Assembly (NCBI GenBank): GCA_007844125.1
Contig: CM017561.1
Location: 23,237,260-23,301,259 of the forward strand
Length of the DNA: 64,000 nt
Source of the DNA: Sinonovacula constricta
Lineage: Eukaryota > Mollusca > Bivalvia > Cardiida > Solecurtidae
Direction of reading: 5' to 3'
The notes beneath the pieces are model-generated. The model saw only the letters and a list, made by a program, of their open reading frames with translations, was not told where the DNA came from and searched no databases. Made by a program: the position numbers and the translations under genes. Below are positions 37,601 to 44,700 of this stretch, piece after piece (positions within the stretch are counted from its first letter, which is position 1; each line of letters begins with the position of its first letter).

Positions 37601-40600
37601 TGGACTCAGGGCAAGGTACACCTGGTTTTTTATTAAACTAACACTGTTCTGTATTGGCAGGCTGTCCAGCTCTTCTTGACAAAAAATTAGGGCTAATTTT
37701 AGGGCTAAAATATAAAAAAATTAGGGAAAATTTAGGGCTAAAGTTAGGAACTTAGTAACAAAAATAAGGAATATAAAGGTATTAAATGGACTTACTTTGC
37801 TAATTTGGCAAATCAGAAACTAACATACAGCATTTTACTAACATGAAAAATGTCTTCCAGGGCTTCAGTGTCCCAGCAGCTGTTGGCTGTGACCAATTGA
37901 ATATACTGATGGTATTAATAATACTTAACTGAAAAGAACACATTAATAACAATGTGTGGATTTGGGTACTTCTTGTCAGAGTCAATGAATGTCCGGGACA
38001 ATGATTATGGCCTCCTCATCTCCCCTTCTAGCCATCACATTTCTTCACCTTAACATATTTTTTCTTGATTTATTTCAAATATTATTAATTTTACAATTTA
38101 CATTGCAGAAAAAAACTGCTGTAGAAGGTACACATCTGCAAATACACAAGTGTATAGCTAGTAACCACAAGAAACATTTATACAATCACTATATAGTCTC
38201 AAAAATCATAACCTGTTGGTATTAAGTCATTAACTAAGTGTGGTCATATTCAAAATAAAACATTTCTCATGAAACATAACAATCACTAAATTCTCCTACA
38301 AGTCAAGTAGAAGCATACAGAAATTACCCTACTGATCTCTTGTAATCAATAGTAAACAATAAGAACCAATCAACTGATAGATCATCAAATATATCACTTT
38401 GAAATCTTTAATCATGAGCAATATTATACATGTCTTCCAAGCTGGCAAGGAAATAAAAACACATACAGTGTTCATTCTTAAATTGCAGTGTGATGTTGCA
38501 TTGTAAAGTGTACCTATACATGGTTCATGTTCATTTCTTCTTATCAGATTTAGCTTGAGCACTTTATCCCTTTAGACAAGTCTTCAATAAGTCTCTTCTG
38601 CTTTGCAGCAAGCTCCTCTTTGCTCTTTCTGTTTTTCTTCATTTGCTCTCTTGTCTCCTTCATTTTCTTACTAGCCACATCAATAAGACCTTGTGCAATT
38701 CCAGCTTCATCAAAGTCTTTTTTCTTGATTGCCTTTTTCAGTCTTTCATTGGCTTCACCAAAAAGTTTTTCTGCAGATTGTAAATCTTGTCCTAGCTGCT
38801 TGTCCAGCTCAATCATGGCTTTTTTTTTTCCTTCAAGGACAATTTCCTACCTTCTTATTCTTTCCTAGATTCTTCTAACCTTTTTTGTTCTGCTTCTGAC
38901 TCAAGTCTAGCCTTCTTTGCCTTTAGCCTCTCAATCTCCTCTTCTTCATTTCTCCTTTTGTACAAGGTGTGAGCCTTTCTTCCAGCTTCAAGCAATCCCT
39001 TTGTAATGTTCATATCTGCAACACCTCCTGGGCTAACTTTGACAGCATCCTTTACCATTCTAAGGCCATTAATAGAGGAATCAGAAGGTAGTGTTCTTTC
39101 TTTGCTTTTTCAAATCACTTCTCTGACTTTCAGATGGCTCAATATTAAATTCCTTCAACTTTTTCCCAGTCTTCAGTTCATCAACTACTGTTCCCTTCAA
39201 GAATCTGAGCATGAAAGATCTTTGAAGATTCATCATTTCTGAGTGAAGGATGTGAACTAATGTATCCTCTCTCTGGAACAACCTAAGAAACCTATCATAC
39301 AGAGTAGACAGACTCAGCAAGAAGTTGATCTGAATCAGAGTGGTAGGAGACTTGAGCATACGACAGATCCTGTTGTGCCTTATGTTACTTTCTAGCATCT
39401 TTAAAGTTCTAGAAGCTGCAGCAGTCTTGGGCAGTGTGGTAAGGAAGTATTGCACAAGAGGCTCCCAGTTCTGTACAATACGTTCCAATGCAGGAAGCAG
39501 TGACAGCCACCGTGATTCAACGTGCCGAATGAACAGTTCCTCGTCAAAGCCAAGGGAAATCTTCTCTCTTGCATGGGGAATGCTTGAAGAAGTAAAAGAT
39601 ATCAATGGCCAGTTCTTCTGCTTCCTGTCCATACACTTTCAGGCCTTCTCTGAAGGAGTTGTGAACAACATGCATGTTGCAAGGAATGAATGGCAACAGC
39701 CCAGGCAACCCCTTAGACTGCACATGTTCATTCACTTTATTCCATATGGTCTTGTTCACATTTGGACCATCAGAGCCTAAATTTAACAGTTTATCCAGAG
39801 GCAACTGATATCCTGTTTCCTGCAATGTTTCTAAAATACTATTTGCAACATCCTCCCCTGTTGCATGTCCAAACATAGCTGCTTTCAAGAAATGTACAAC
39901 AACCTGTCCTTTATCTTCGGACCAGTACCTCACAAGAATATCACACTGTTTCCTTATTTGAGAGTTGGCTGTTTCATCATATTGAATCACATATCCTGGG
40001 GAGGCCGAGACTTTACTACAGAGGTCACTTCTATAATATGGCCCCAATCCATCTGATATGAGGTAAGAAACTTTACTTTTACTCATGGTGAAGTTTTGCA
40101 ACCACATTACCAGGGAACATCTTCTCGAACAAAGAAGGTAAATCATCACATGACCTGTATGAGTAATTGCTATGGGACACTTTCATTCCCCATAACAGTT
40201 CAGACTGGGTGACAAGATCCTTGGTACATTTATCAAGACAGGCTACTGTTGCTGTACTCGACTTTGTTTCGTTGTGGATGGACCAGGAAAGTCCTCCAGA
40301 GAGCTGCAGGAGACAGTAGCACTGCTAGAAGCAGTAGCAGTAGCTGTCTTGAGATACTTTGAAATGAAGTTGAGTAGATGAAAATCTGGCTTTTTCTAAT
40401 GATTTGTGCTTCGCTCCTCCAGAATGAGCCAGAACTTGCTTAAACCCTGAGATGTCCACACTGAATGATTTTTAAAATAAAGTACAGAAGCCCTTTGTTT
40501 CACACTCATCTGCTTTGCACCAATGTCCAATGAGATATCTTTGTGTATCTTCTTTCTTCAACCAGATAATCTTCACTGGGAAAATGGCTCAGAAGTATTG

Positions 40601-41437
40601 CTTCTAAAAACATACCTTTAGAATTACATGTACATCTGTTGTCACTCCAGGTCACAACCAATAACAAACTGGGTACTGAGATCCACTGGTCAACTGCCGT
40701 TACTGTATATGCTGAATTACAACTACAGACTACATGTAAACACACATTAAGTATGGATTTAATTAAAACATCTTTAGAAAATTGGAAGAAATCTAAAAAA
40801 AATAGGAATTGAAGAAAAAAAATAAGGGCTTTTTTAGGAAATCCCTTTGGATATTTCATTTTTTTAGGAATTTTAGCCAAATTGAAAAAATTTGGATTTT
40901 TTAGGAATTTTAGGGACGCTGGACAGCCTGTATTGGGGGCTACAAGTTACTGATTGTGGCTGCGACATCAGCACATAGGTGTAACAAGAGACAAATGTAA
41001 GAGACCAGCTTTTTATGTTCATATAGTTGTTAGTTAATCGTTTTTTTGAATATTACTGATATATTGATGCTCATACAATGCAAAGAAGCGGTGCACTATG
41101 AGCTACATGATAGAAAACGGGGAGCCATATGACCTAGTGTATTAGGCAAAATGACCACGGAGAAACGTTAAAAAATACGACTGGTAAGGGTACAAAACAA
41201 TACGCTTGGCCTTACTTAATGGACTAATTACTGACTGCCTGTGGATGTCAGTTGTAGACAGAAAAAAGATATAAAAAAATGTGTCCAAACGTAATCACCT
41301 TCTGTAACTTCAAGTGCTTTAACTTGATCTTCCCCATTACTTCTAATTTTTTGGTCTGGCGAAAGAATAGCAGTTAAACTTTCGAGCAGAGCCTCTTTTA
41401 AAGATCGATTATGTTCGGACGGCATGACACCGGCCAT
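10604..41437 (-). CDS. IPO9: Importin-9, complete 23-exon gene
   Basis: Nuclear transport receptor of the importin-beta family; known vertebrate IPO9 cargoes include histones H2A-H2B, ribosomal proteins and actin. Coding exons in transcript order: 41437-41299, 35164-35016, 34173-33972, 31715-31540, 31095-30976, 30431-30331, 29572-29514, 27259-27108, 26347-26249, 24161-24058, 23194-23055, 21818-21740, 21325-21097, 20278-20200, 19465-19317, 18144-18016, 17110-17038, 16705-16503, 16244-16078, 14827-14694, 13812-13691, 12688-12509, 10720-10604. All borders are GT-AG, all phases fit, and the total is 3102 nt, 1033 residues (human about 1041). Landmarks: importin-beta N-terminal domain across exons 1-2 ([19 protein letters not shown]), [20 protein letters not shown] (exon 3), HEAT-type helices throughout, [20 protein letters not shown] (exon 9), and two acidic tracts in exon 22 ([10 protein letters not shown] and [10 protein letters not shown], about residues 936-980), which correspond to the acidic loop used for histone binding. 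The start is the first ATG at 41437; the alternative is M5. Exon 7 (59 nt) and the weak exon 6 donor (GTATCC) were placed by homology. Confidence 0.95.
10730..12500 (-). other. IPO9 intron 22
   Basis: Last IPO9 intron. About 11390-11930 is a degenerate dispersed repeat (separate entry). The rest is unique AT-rich sequence in which I see no gene. Confidence 0.7.
11390..11935. repeat. Degenerate ~145-bp repeat rich in TGACCT/TGACC motifs
   Basis: Three to four diverged tandem units share phrases such as CTCATCCAAGATTTCATGCA, AAACATTCTGACCAAGTTTG, CCTCTAGAGTGTT and GACCTAGTGACCTAC. The end at about 11910-11935 (GGGGTATCAGAAAAGCTCAC) matches the end of the related block at 15900-15950. TGACCTAGTGACCTA places two TGACCT hexamers two bases apart. 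It carries no coding sequence. Confidence 0.75.
13001..13330 (-). mobile_element. SINE family A copy 3 with perfect 12-bp TSD
   Basis: Full-length copy on the minus strand, sense to IPO9, in intron 21. AATGCGTCTTTG is repeated exactly at 13001-13012 and 13319-13330 as target-site duplication (the final TTTG may be shared with the tail). The B-box and the A-box region are intact. The tail carries AATAAA in the sense orientation of the host gene. Confidence 0.95.
13362..13661. mobile_element. Inverted-terminal MITE-like element
   Basis: Both ends carry TAGTCCCCTAC(T/C)GGT in opposite orientation (about 13373-13387 and 13646-13660). The right end is itself a near-perfect hairpin (TAGTCCCCTCCGGTGT... 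with ACACCGGTAGGGGACTA). The interior has TGACCTTGACCTTCAAGGTA, a phrase common in bivalve dispersed repeats, and a GACA microsatellite at 13572-13600. It begins 32 bp past the TSD of the adjacent SINE. No coding capacity. Confidence 0.75.
13849..14106. repeat. 35-bp minisatellite in IPO9 intron 20
   Basis: About 7.3 copies of a 35-bp unit (TATGTTTGACTCCTCCACAA plus TAAGGACAGGATAAT, with GGATAGG variants). It ends 36 bp from the exon 21 acceptor border at 13812, on the intron side. Unlike the exon 7 and exon 9 arrays, I see no copied exon sequence in it. Confidence 0.92.
15040..15265. repeat. Dispersed TGACCTTGACC-type repeat remnant
   Basis: Contains CAGTGACCTTGACCCAACTG, a CAAAGTTTCAGCTAGTCTGG phrase and a region resembling GACGTCTGCCCGTCCGC, an arrangement shared with other TGACCTTGACC repeats in the window (13.4 and 27.8 kb). 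It is too degraded to define ends. Located in IPO9 intron 19. Confidence 0.5.
15340..15960. repeat. Second copy of the ~145-bp TGACCT-rich repeat
   Basis: Four diverged units with the phrases TGGTGAAGATTGGGCCA, ATAAATGT, CACAAGGTCTTTCTAAAATT and GACCTAGTGACCTAGTTTTT, in the same order and orientation as at 11390-11935. It ends in GAGGTATCAGAAGGCTTACA. Located in IPO9 intron 19. Confidence 0.75.
17456..17761 (-). mobile_element. SINE family A copy 4, head-truncated, 13-bp TSD
   Basis: TCACCCAGCATAT is repeated exactly at 17456-17468 and 17749-17761. The element between lacks the first ~35 bases of the tRNA-like head (it stops at GTACCTGG) but has the B-box. Because the TSD abuts the truncation, the insertion was truncated on arrival, as in target-primed reverse transcription. 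Sense to IPO9, intron 16. Confidence 0.93.
19862..20187 (-). mobile_element. SINE family A copy 5, beside the exon 14 donor
   Basis: Full-length copy in sense to IPO9, intron 14. Its tRNA-like 5' end (at about 20177) begins only 21-22 nt downstream of the exon 14 GT (20199-20198). An imperfect TSD around TTATAAGT flanks it (about 19857-19865 and 20178-20187). Confidence 0.9.
20720..20942 (-). mobile_element. SINE family B copy 1
   Basis: On the minus strand it starts with a tRNA-like head (A-box-like GGCATAGTGGTAGGGTCG; B-box GGTTCCAGTCCC) followed by a body containing, on plus, AAGACCCCAGACAAAGTCTG and GTAGAACCACTGGCATACTG. It is distinct from family A. Related copies lie at 23225, 29943, 45985 and 62520. 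Located in IPO9 intron 13. Confidence 0.8.
21900..22198 (-). mobile_element. SINE family A copy 6, head-truncated
   Basis: Flanked by TCTACAATTGTT (21900-21911) and TCTAAAATTGTT (22187-22198), a 12-bp TSD with one mismatch. The head stops at GGAGCCGA, so it is 5' truncated; there is also a small internal deletion near 21980. Sense to IPO9, intron 11. Confidence 0.92.
22340..23040. other. IPO9 intron 11, remainder
   Basis: Unique AT-rich sequence between SINE copy 6 and exon 11. I see no gene, repeat array or structured element that I can support. Confidence 0.6.
23222..23412 (-). mobile_element. SINE family B copy 2
   Basis: Carries CAATTATGGTTATATTGGCA, AAGACCCCAGACTTATGTCT and the GTGCTGCAGGTTAGCTAGAA phrase of family B, with a deletion before the B-box region. 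In IPO9 intron 10, only about 28 bp upstream of exon 11 in transcript order. Confidence 0.75.
24589..26297 (-). repeat. 21-copy 82-bp array made of IPO9 exon 9 end plus its splice donor
   Basis: An anchor ACATACC occurs every 82 bp exactly from 24603 to 26243 (1640 = 20 x 82, no net indels). Read in IPO9 sense, each unit is 48 bases of exon 9 coding sequence ([16 protein letters not shown]), the donor GTATG, then 29 more intronic bases up to the next unit. The first unit, 26297 to about 26216, is the genuine exon end; the other 20 fill about 80% of intron 9. All 21 donors keep CTG|GTATG. Because 82 is not a multiple of 3, reading past the first donor shifts frame and, in most units, reaches TAG (CTGTTAGG) within the second unit. 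Unit variants (GCAAG, GTAGG, GCAGG, GCATG after the donor) recur, and one pair of marked units lies 492 bp (six units) apart. Confidence 0.97.
26850..27101 (-). repeat. ~35-bp minisatellite starting 6 nt after the exon 8 donor
   Basis: About seven diverged monomers of the type TAATTAAGGACAGTAAATTT plus GTCTTTGTGGGGA (IPO9 sense), organised in a ~105-bp higher-order unit: the phrase CCTTATAAGC recurs at about 26940 and 27052. The first monomer starts about 6 nt into intron 8, directly after GTATGT. Confidence 0.85.
27700..28420. repeat. Diverged tandem TGACCTTGACC repeat, split by a SINE
   Basis: Two related units can be aligned: TATGACCTTGACCTTTGCAC ... CCAAAACCAACTGGGCTCAC before the SINE, and TGGCCTTGACCTTGGTGCTA ... 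AAACCAAAAGGTCATCAACT after it. SINE A copy 7 (27872-28210) is inserted inside. Located in IPO9 intron 7. Confidence 0.65.
27872..28210 (-). mobile_element. SINE family A copy 7 with perfect 13-bp TSD
   Basis: TCATTAATAATGT is repeated exactly at 27872-27884 and 28198-28210. Full-length element, sense to IPO9, nested in an older tandem repeat in intron 7. It has the B-box variant GGTTTGATCCC. Confidence 0.95.
28430..29100. other. IPO9 intron 7, middle
   Basis: AT-rich unique sequence between the SINE-bearing repeat and the exon 7 minisatellite. No feature seen. Confidence 0.6.
29108..29524 (-). repeat. 32-bp array carrying copies of the exon 7 splice donor
   Basis: Thirteen occurrences of TACC(A/T)TCA(G/A), spaced mostly 32 bp, run from intron 7 up to and including the real exon 7 border. 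In IPO9 sense each unit reads TTCTGATG|GTATATAAGC ... CACATTTGTTG, i.e. the last 8 exonic bases plus the donor. The real border is GATTCTGATG|GTATGT at 29514/29513. One unit has TGAAGG instead of TGATGG, another lacks the exonic part, and two are shortened. Confidence 0.95.
29943..30157 (-). mobile_element. SINE family B copy 3
   Basis: The best preserved body of family B (CACAATTATGGTCATATTAG; GGTAGAACCACCGGCAAACT; CTGCAGGTTAGCTGGAAAAC), with the A-box-like head at the right end (minus strand: GTGGCTGAGCGGTTAGAGT). In IPO9 intron 6. Confidence 0.82.
31985..32265 (-). repeat. Dispersed repeat with GGCTATATAGGAAAACTTTG core
   Basis: Minus-strand phrases CTTCAGCAGGCAG, TGTGTCAAAAAATATGGCC, GGCTATATAGGAAAACTTTG and TTGTCAGAAACTAC recur in order, with changes, at 46543-46700. 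A second partial unit (CATATAAGGAAAATGGCCAC) lies at about 31998-32030. The 72-codon open frame within it ([13 protein letters not shown]) belongs to the repeat and is not a gene. Confidence 0.7.
32482..33855. mobile_element. Possible non-autonomous DNA element
   Basis: Starts CAGGGGTTTTTTTTAGG and ends in a long A run then CCTG, so its ends are CAGG...CCTG. The flanks repeat CATAA directly (immediately before 32482 and after 33855). Just inside both ends lie AGGGGAAGA(C/T)GCTG and GGGGAAAAAT motifs, which are in direct rather than inverted orientation. The interior has a Cys/His-containing minus-strand frame (32620-32913) that I do not recognise, and a large palindrome (33433-33557). In IPO9 intron 3. 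Confidence 0.4.
33433..33557. repeat. Long imperfect palindrome, arms ~47 bp
   Basis: The left arm (33433-33479: CGAGTAATTCCGTCCTCGGG ... GATTCGTGAATTGTCGGA) is the reverse complement, with few mismatches, of the right arm (about 33506-33557: TCGGATAATTCACGAATCAT ... CCCGAGGACGGAATTTACCC). The spacer is about 26 bp. The same arm sequences occur at 57.9-58.3 kb. Confidence 0.88.
34441..34697 (+). mobile_element. SINE family A copy 8 (degraded, antisense to IPO9)
   Basis: Recognisable from the B-box region (GGGTTCGTTCTTGGGCC), AAAAATGGTAGTGGTA, GATAATGTGACTAGGTGTGG and GCAATAAATAAAC. The first half of the head is missing. It is the only family A copy in IPO9 opposite to the gene, and an old one. 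In intron 2. Confidence 0.85.
35860..36935 (+). pseudogene. 5'-truncated LINE remnant (reverse transcriptase C-terminus)
   Basis: Frame 35860-36186 reads [16 protein letters not shown], then [16 protein letters not shown] and [14 protein letters not shown], the palm/thumb end of Jockey/CR1-group non-LTR reverse transcriptases. A stop follows KLQ (36184) and the frame shifts near 36240; the tail resumes as [10 protein letters not shown]... and 36311-36577 gives ...[13 protein letters not shown]..., ending [10 protein letters not shown] 3' UTR of about 350 bp ends with a tail of AAATAAAACAGTTTCAG type. It is dead and antisense to IPO9 in intron 1. The clade is not resolved. Confidence 0.85.
36961..36982 (-). 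mobile_element. Fragment of SINE A head
   Basis: TACCAGGTCCGGT matches the first bases of the family A head (minus strand ACCGGACCTGGTA) with no body attached. It may be a relic of a longer copy lost by deletion. Confidence 0.4.
37658..40930 (-). mobile_element. Decayed DNA transposon with perfect 13-bp TIRs
   Basis: CAGGCTGTCCAGC at 37658-37670 is exactly inverted at 40918-40930. The direct repeat TATTGG flanks both ends (37652-37657 and 40931-40936). Length 3273 bp. Both termini continue into TTAGG/TTTAGGG-rich sub-terminal sequence. It encodes a broken transposase on the minus strand (see the 38548-40149 entry). TIR and transposase resemble hAT elements, but a 6-bp flanking repeat is shorter than the usual 8 bp. 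In IPO9 intron 1. Confidence 0.85.
38548..40149 (-). pseudogene. Broken hAT-like transposase
   Basis: Three frames line up in order on the minus strand. 40149-39544 has [46 protein letters not shown] and [15 protein letters not shown], the RNase H-fold core of a metazoan transposase family. After a frameshift near 39565 it continues with [19 protein letters not shown] and [14 protein letters not shown] down to 39081. Then 39058-38855 and 38816-38550 give a Glu/Lys-rich coiled coil. Stops and frameshifts separate the pieces, so no intact product is predicted. I recognise the family pattern from other invertebrate genomes; the superfamily name is an inference. Confidence 0.7.
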
Positions 41438-41723
41438 TATTGCCAAAAAATCGCGGGAAATGTTTACAGTTAGTTTCGAAACTGAAGATTTATAAAAGAT
41501 AGAAAACAACTGCATTTATACTGTATTTTTCTGATTTAATTAATTTGTAATAAGGTTATAAATGAAAGAAGACTAAAACAATGATTGAAATAAGTTCGAA
41601 AATATTGACAGTGCTAGATTTACTTGACACGGAATATCCGGACAACAACTTCTGGTCTTTTGGAGGAAGCCGGCTATTTTGTAAATTTATTTCAGTTTTA
41701 TCCAGAAACATCGTCGAAATTAG
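41438..41723. promoter_or_regulatory. Shared bidirectional promoter of IPO9 and RPN1
   Basis: Only 286 bp separate the divergent ATGs of IPO9 (41437, minus) and RPN1 (41724, plus). The interval holds TTTCCCGCGA on minus (41451-41460), an E2F-type site 14 bp from the IPO9 ATG, and TATAAAAG on plus at 41491-41498, 226 bp before the RPN1 ATG. An ETS-like GAGGAAGCCGG lies at about 41663-41673. It is not CpG-rich. Both 5' UTRs must lie within it, unless upstream non-coding exons exist. Confidence 0.7.
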
Positions 41724-44700
41724 ATGATGGGATCTTTTGCAAAGTTGTTTATGTTTAGTGTGCTTGTTGTTGCTGTATTTAGCAAGGATGCAAAAGTCAG
41801 GCAAGATGCAGTTAACAAAGATTTGTCGCTGTCAAATGTTGAAAGAAAAATTGACGTTCAAACTCATCTCGTCAAAATGTCATCTAAAGTGACAGTTGAA
41901 AACAGCGGCAAATCATCGACTGGTTTCTTTATTGTTGCAATTGAACCATCCTTAAAAGACCACCTTTCCTACTTTGCTGCATCCGTAAGTATTGCAATTA
42001 TTATCCATATTTACAACTTAAAGTTAACAATTCATAATATTGCTGCTGTTTGATATATTAATGAAGAACTACTCTTTTACCACAAAACAATTGAGTGTAG
42101 AATCTGTTAAGACTTTATGAAAGGCAAGGTCCATCAGAAGTGTCTGGCAGATTTTGTCTAAGCATGTTAGCAATTGCAACTTCCTAATATTGCAGTCCGT
42201 TGACTTTAAATTAAAAGGAAATTCTTTTTTTTTTTCTAAGTAATATGCTTTATTGCACTGGAGCTCAACTGTAAAATGGGTGGACTAAGCAGGTTATTAG
42301 TCTTGTATTAAATAAACATTCTTTCGTGTTGATATCCTGTTTTGGCATTATAATTTTCATTCAGTAAAGAGAGGGTGTTTTTTTGGTTAATTACAGATGA
42401 AAGGTGATGATGATGAAAAGCAGACTAGTCTTACTGTTGCTCAGACCACAGTTTCAGGACAAAGGTAATGCATTTTGAGTTTTTGTCTTGTATTTAAAAT
42501 GATATATAAATGACAGAGTTTATAGATTCTTTAGAGTTTGTAGTTTGTGATTGTTTAACTTTATGATGTTTTCTATGTTTAATGTAATAGGTGGCATCCA
42601 ACAGTTTGTCCATCTCAAAAGCATGAAACAATTTTCTTTTATTGTTTTGAGGAATTAGGAATTATGTTACCTGGATTAGGCTAACATGTTATCATGTGTA
42701 AGTTGTCAAATGGTTTACATAGTTTAAAAATAGCTATCCAGTGTTCTCAGAAACACTTTAATTTCATTATTTGTATTAAGGATAGCAACAATAAGAAAAG
42801 ACTGAATTTAACTTTGCCCGTCAAAGAAGAGGAGTCACACAACAATTTGTTTGGACTAGAAAATAGTTGTCCCATATGGGCAGACTATTTTTAATGTCTA
42901 GCCCTGTCAGAGTAGAATTGAATGAGCTGAATTTTTATTTTCAAATTATTGGCTCATGGGAATATTTATTACATAAGTTATCAAAGAGTTTTTTTTATAT
43001 TGTTATTTATGACCTTGACAAAATACAAACATCGCAACACATTCAAAAGTTAAGTGTTTATACCCGTTTGTCCATGATCAGTTCAAATTAAATATAAATC
43101 TTCACATACTTTTCTTCAGTACTTTTTTCCATTCCAGTGATAAATCTTTCTGGCGAGTGAACTTGCCGTCTGCTCTTGATGGAGGTAAGTCAGTGACTGT
43201 CACCGTAGATACCACATACACACATGCCCTGACGCCATTCCCTAGAGAGATCACCCAGCAAGAGAAGCAGTTGGTTGTCCTCACCAGCAACCTGTATGTG
43301 TTCTCCCCGTACACTGTCAAGTCCCAGACAACTACGGTGACCACCCCATCGAACAACATCGAATCCTTCACCAAAGCCAAGCCATATACCCAGTCTGAAA
43401 ACACTATCAGCTATGGACCATACGAAAATAAGGAGGCTTATTCAGAGGTACAATATGATAATGTTCATTGTTTGATTAACATTTAATTTCGGATAAGATT
43501 TTGAATGTTGTTTACTTTTTGTACATAATAATTGAAAATCAATATGAAATATCTTATTATCTTGATGATAATTGTATTATGACAATATTTAACCAAAATT
43601 GAACTAAAAGGTTCACTTCAGATGTTGATGACATAAAAAATGAGTGTTGCTAATTTTCTCCAAGAATAAATTAGGTTAAAATTTATGGCCAAGAAATGTT
43701 AGATCTAATCACCATGTTTCTGTAGGAGGAACTGCGGGTGCATGCTGAGAATAACTCACCGTTCCTGACCATCACAAGCATGGAGAGGATTATTGAGGTA
43801 TCCCATTGGGGAAATATTGCTGTCGAGGAACATATTGAAATAAGGCACACAGGTGCCCAGCTGAAGGGAGCCTTCTCTAGGTTTGACTACAGATCTCAGG
43901 ATTCTGGTACCCCATCCATCAAAGCATTCAAGGTGAGCAAACATGACTTCCTTTAAATGGATAAAGTGTATTATTTTTACATGTCATTTACCTTTTAATT
44001 CACCGTTCCGCGAGTCTAAAAATAGAGTTTAAGCTCCGCCCCCTTGCCCACAAACAACCTGGTTTATAGTGACAAGTCTTACAGATTATCTTACAGATCC
44101 GCGAAAATATTTTAATTTGATATCTCCCAAATGCAAAGAGCTTGTGATGGAGATGTTTAGATGAAGATTAAGACAGTTTCACCCAATGATGCATTCATGA
44201 CACAAAATTATGAAAGAAAGTTGTTGCTGGCTACAGCGAGTTTTTACCTTTCGATGCAGTTATGGACAAGCCTCATCCAATAAACTAAATTAAGATGAAA
44301 ACAGAGGAGCGATTACAGCAACGTACGATTCCTTGCAAACAACAAACAACCCTGTTGCTATTAAATTGAACCAAAGGCTCAAACAGATTTAAACTGATCG
44401 CTTGTCAAAATCATTGTTTGTGGGACAATGTGTAAGTGAGAATCGGCATAACGCAGGTAAAGTGTCAATCAACGCGATGTGATTGGCTAATTCCATGCTA
44501 ATACACAATGTGTAATATCTATTTTTAGATCTCGCGGAAAGGTGAATTGCATATAGCAGTGGCCCTGCCCATCCATGTGTCTCATTTTCGTGTCTCTAAA
44601 AACATTTTTTAGATTATTTATAGCACAACAATTTAACCCCCATCCTACAAACTTTCACATGAAACAGCCATTACCATCTAATCATAATTTAGGTCATTCC

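Noticed and set aside
39340..39780. 146-codon plus-strand frame
   Set aside because: Antisense to the transposase remnant, whose minus-strand frames carry the recognisable motifs.
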